A stretch of DNA of 64,000 nucleotides. Source: Mycobacterium sp. 852013-51886_SCH5428379. Lineage in GTDB: Bacteria; Actinomycetota; Actinomycetes; Mycobacteriales; Mycobacteriaceae. The DNA is taken from NCBI RefSeq assembly GCF_001665575.1, contig NZ_LZSU01000051.1, positions 62,001-126,000 of the forward strand, written 5' to 3'. Shown piece by piece: positions 61,877-64,000 of the stretch (positions are counted from its first letter, which is position 1; every line of letters starts with the position of its first letter). The position numbers and the translations under genes were made by a program. The notes under the pieces are model-generated. The model made no database searches, had not been told where the DNA came from, and was given only the letters and a program-made list of their open reading frames with translations.

Positions 61877-61917
61877 ATTCTCCGCTCGCGGTATTGGCAT
61901 TCTCGGTTGCGGAGAAT
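61877..61917. promoter_or_regulatory. Divergent crotonase/ligase promoter with GAGAAT-family sites
   Basis: The outer pair ATTCTCCG (61877-61884) and CGGAGAAT (61910-61917) form an eight-base inverted repeat. Between them GGTATT-GGC-ATTCTC (61890-61904) fits the 15-base frame with a changed left half. The arrangement could bind two or three dimers and control both divergent genes (starts 61871 and 61952). Confidence 0.6.
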
Positions 61918-61951
61918 AGCATCGCCAGGGAACTGGAGGAGCTGCGCGCAC

Positions 61952-63556
61952 ATGCGAAACATCCCCGATGAGCTGACGAAACGCTACGAAGCCGAGGGGT
62001 GGTGGACACGGGAGACCCTCGGCGAGTTGCTGGCCCGCGGCCTGGCTGACGGCCCGGACGTGCCTTTTCACGTGCACTCCGCGGTGCGGCCGTTTCACGG
62101 AACGTTCGCCGAGGTGGAGCTGACCGCGCGCCGGCTGGCCGCAGGCCTGCGGGCTCGCGGCGTCGGACCCGGTGACGTGGTGGCGCTGCAGCTGCCGAAC
62201 TGGATGGAGGCCGCGGCGGCGTTCTGGGCATCGGCGTTCCTGGGTGCGGTGACCGTTCCGGTCGTGCACTTCTACGGCCGCCGCGAACTGAACCACATCG
62301 TGGAGGCGGCGCGGCCGAAGGTGTTCATCACGGCCGAGGAGTTCGGCCGGATGCGGTTTCAGCCGGACCTGTGCGCGAACATCCCGGTCGTCGCCCTGGT
62401 CGGCACCACGTCCGACGAGCACTCGCGCGAGGGCATTCTGCGGTTCGGCGACCTGCTCGCCGACGAGCCACTGGTCGGAACGCTGGACACCGATCCCGCC
62501 GGCCGGGCGCTGATCGCGTTCACCTCCGGGACCACCCGCGCGCCGAAAGGTGTGGTGCACAGCCACCAGACGCTGGTCTTCGAGACCCGTCAGCTCCTGA
62601 TGAACTATCCGCCCGACCGCGGCCGCCAGCTCACCGCGACGCCCGTCGGGCACTTCATCGGGATGCTCGGCGCATTCCTGATCCCGGTGTTGGAGGGCGC
62701 TCCGATCGACCTGTGCGACGTATGGGATCCGGGCAGAGTGCTGGATCTCATCGAGCACGAGGGCCTGTCGATCGGCGGCGGCCCACCGTACTTCGTCACC
62801 AGCCTGCTCGACCATCCGAACTGCCGGCCCGAGCACGTGGAGCGCTTCTCCACTGTCGGCCTCGGGGGATCGACCGTGCCCGCGACCGTCACCCGTCGCC
62901 TTGCCGACCTCGGGCTGTTCGTCTTCCGTTCCTACGGCAGCACCGAGCACCCCTCGATCACCGGCTCCCGGCCGAGCGCGCCGGAGGACAAGCGGCTCTA
63001 CACCGACGGCGATCCCCGGCCGGGCGTGGAGATCAAGCTCACCGAGGAGGGCGAGATCCTTTCCCGCGGACCGGATCTGTGCCTCGGCTACACCGACGAT
63101 GCGTTGACGGCGAAGGCGTTCGACGACGAGGGGTGGTACCACACCGGCGACATCGGCACGCTCGACGCCGACGGATACCTGACGATCACCGACCGCAAGG
63201 CCGACATCATCATCCGCGGCGGCGAGAACATCAGCGCACTGGAGGTCGAGGAGGTGCTGCTGGCGATGCCCGCCGTCGCCGAGGCGGTCGTGGTGTCCGC
63301 CCCGGACGCGCGGCTGGGGGAGCACGCCGCGGCCGTCGTGCGCGTCAAGACCGGCCACCGCATGCCCACCATGAGCGAGGTGCGCGCGCACTTCGACGGC
63401 GCCGGTGTCGCCCGCCAGAAATGGCCGGAGCAGTTGCTGGAGATTCCCGACGGCGAGGACTACCCGCGGACCGCGAGCGGGAAGGTGCAGAAGGTTCGCG
63501 TCCGCGAACTGGTGCGCCGTAGCACGATGCAGGACATTGCAGCACTCACCAAATGA
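61952..63556 (+). CDS. Acyl-CoA synthetase/ligase (AMP-forming)
   Basis: This 534-residue ANL-superfamily ligase has the P-loop FTSGTTRAPKG near residue 188, FRSYGSTEHPS near 325, GWYHTGDIG near 393, TDRKADIIIRGGENISALEVE near 412 (split here) and the C-terminal catalytic lysine in RTASGKVQK. It activates a carboxylic acid via acyl-adenylate to the CoA thioester. The pattern is close to cyclohexanecarboxylate-CoA and fatty-acid ligases. ATG 61952 has a GGAGGA site about ten bases upstream. It probably primes the acid for the beta-oxidation-like genes nearby. Confidence 0.94.
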   Translation: MRNIPDELTKRYEAEGWWTRETLGELLARGLADGPDVPFHVHSAVRPFHGTFAEVELTARRLAAGLRARGVGPGDVVALQLPNWMEAAAAFWASAFLGAVTVPVVHFYGRRELNHIVEAARPKVFITAEEFGRMRFQPDLCANIPVVALVGTTSDEHSREGILRFGDLLADEPLVGTLDTDPAGRALIAFTSGTTRAPKGVVHSHQTLVFETRQLLMNYPPDRGRQLTATPVGHFIGMLGAFLIPVLEGAPIDLCDVWDPGRVLDLIEHEGLSIGGGPPYFVTSLLDHPNCRPEHVERFSTVGLGGSTVPATVTRRLADLGLFVFRSYGSTEHPSITGSRPSAPEDKRLYTDGDPRPGVEIKLTEEGEILSRGPDLCLGYTDDALTAKAFDDEGWYHTGDIGTLDADGYLTITDRKADIIIRGGENISALEVEEVLLAMPAVAEAVVVSAPDARLGEHAAAVVRVKTGHRMPTMSEVRAHFDGAGVARQKWPEQLLEIPDGEDYPRTASGKVQKVRVRELVRRSTMQDIAALTK

Positions 63557-63569
63557 GAATACGATTCTC
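63555..63569. promoter_or_regulatory. Perfect GAGAAT-n3-ATTCTC palindrome upstream of the last amidohydrolase
   Basis: GAGAAT-ACG-ATTCTC is a perfect copy starting inside the ligase stop codon and ending 22 bases before ATG 63592. Its presence shows that the amidohydrolase has its own control although it follows the ligase closely. Confidence 0.7.
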
Positions 63570-63591
63570 TCGATAAGCAAAGGAGCATTCC

Positions 63592-64000
63592 ATGGGTCAA
63601 CTTTCCCACCGGGTCGACATCCCCTTTCCGCTCTTCGACGCGGACAACCACCTGTACGAGCCGCCGGAGGCGATGACCAAGTACCTCCCCAAGGAGTACA
63701 AGGACGTCGTTCAGTACGTCGAGGTCAACGGCCGCACCAAGATCGCGCTGAAGGGCCAGATCAGCAACTACATCCCGAACCCGACGTTCTCGGTGGTCGC
63801 GAAGCCGGGTGCGTGGGAGGAGTACTTCAAGTTCGGCAACCCGGACGGTAAGAGCAAGCGCGAACTGTTCGGCGAGCCGATGAAGGCCATCCCGGCGTTC
63901 TTCGAGCCCGAGCCGCGCATCAAGGTCATGGATGAGCTCGGCATCGACCGCAGCCTGATGTTCCCGACGCTGGCCAGCCTCATCGAGGAGCGGCTGTCCG
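63592..64000 (+). CDS. Amidohydrolase family 2 protein, C-terminus outside window
   Basis: The frame is open from ATG 63592 to the window end, giving 136 residues. The N-terminal metal motif reads LFDADNHLYEPPEAMTKY, typical of amidohydrolase-2 proteins (D-x-D-x-H). RIKVMDELGIDRSLMFPT is the usual first barrel segment. It is the third member of this family in the window besides 32708 and 33881, and its start resembles mycobacterial members in similar clusters. AGGAG lies about six bases upstream. Substrate unknown; hydrolase or decarboxylase are the family options. Confidence 0.9.
   Translation, partial: MGQLSHRVDIPFPLFDADNHLYEPPEAMTKYLPKEYKDVVQYVEVNGRTKIALKGQISNYIPNPTFSVVAKPGAWEEYFKFGNPDGKSKRELFGEPMKAIPAFFEPEPRIKVMDELGIDRSLMFPTLASLIEERLS

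Overview
The window is high-GC actinobacterial DNA, most likely from a fast-growing environmental Mycobacterium (Mycolicibacterium). The evidence is a complete yrbE-mce operon, several P450s with small 3Fe-4S-type ferredoxins, a mycofactocin-type SDR, a steroid-type pair of acyl-CoA dehydrogenases and a hemophore-like secreted protein. No rRNA, tRNA, transposase or CRISPR was seen. Nearly the whole window reads as one large catabolic region for a hydrophobic, probably polycyclic or terpenoid/steroid-like substrate. The substrate itself cannot be read from the sequence.

Layout. 1-5121 (minus strand): an epimerase and a membrane protein, then an AveC-like membrane protein with a MoxR ATPase and a VWA protein. 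5227-10569 (plus): TetR, P450, a Rieske oxygenase with a small partner protein, an amidohydrolase and MarR. 10636-17392 (plus): an oxygenase reductase, SDR, a second Rieske oxygenase with its partner, TauD-type dioxygenase, CMD protein, P450, ferredoxin and DUF1330 protein. 17465-22205: a TetR operon facing a third Rieske oxygenase (frameshifted twice), NTF2-like protein, a P450 remnant, SDR and CMD. 22308-30846 (minus): P450-ferredoxin-P450, two 3-hydroxyisobutyrate-dehydrogenase-like enzymes, a hydrolase, a DUF35-thiolase fusion, a ferredoxin and a NuoF-like flavoprotein. 31370-34969 (minus): hydrolase, Rieske ferredoxin and two amidohydrolases. 35260-37430: two acyl-CoA dehydrogenases. 37458-41211 (minus): secreted protein, P450, ferredoxin and two SDRs. 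41463-44179: aldehyde dehydrogenase and CoA-transferase. 44432-53977: YrbE A/B and Mce A-F lipid importer. 54041-56014: four small secreted proteins. 56122-58224: P450 and TetR, divergent. 58236-63556: beta-oxidation-like genes (HIBADH, CMD, thiolase-like, DUF35, crotonase, acyl-CoA ligase). 63592 to the end: a partial amidohydrolase.

How the parts may work together (inference): the Mce system imports a lipid-like substrate. Six P450s, three Rieske oxygenases and a TauD enzyme oxidise it using the reductase, four ferredoxins and the NuoF-like protein. SDRs and the aldehyde dehydrogenase oxidise the alcohols and aldehydes. The ligase or CoA-transferase makes CoA thioesters, and the ACAD pair, crotonase and DUF35/thiolase proteins shorten them.

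The strongest pattern outside the genes is a repeated palindrome, GAGAAT-n3-ATTCTC. It occurs about ten times, always in promoters, from 15.5 kb to 63.6 kb, and suggests one regulon. A second motif, TATCAA[CG]T[AC]CTTG, occurs four times around the first Rieske/MarR block. Both were found by eye and their significance was not computed.
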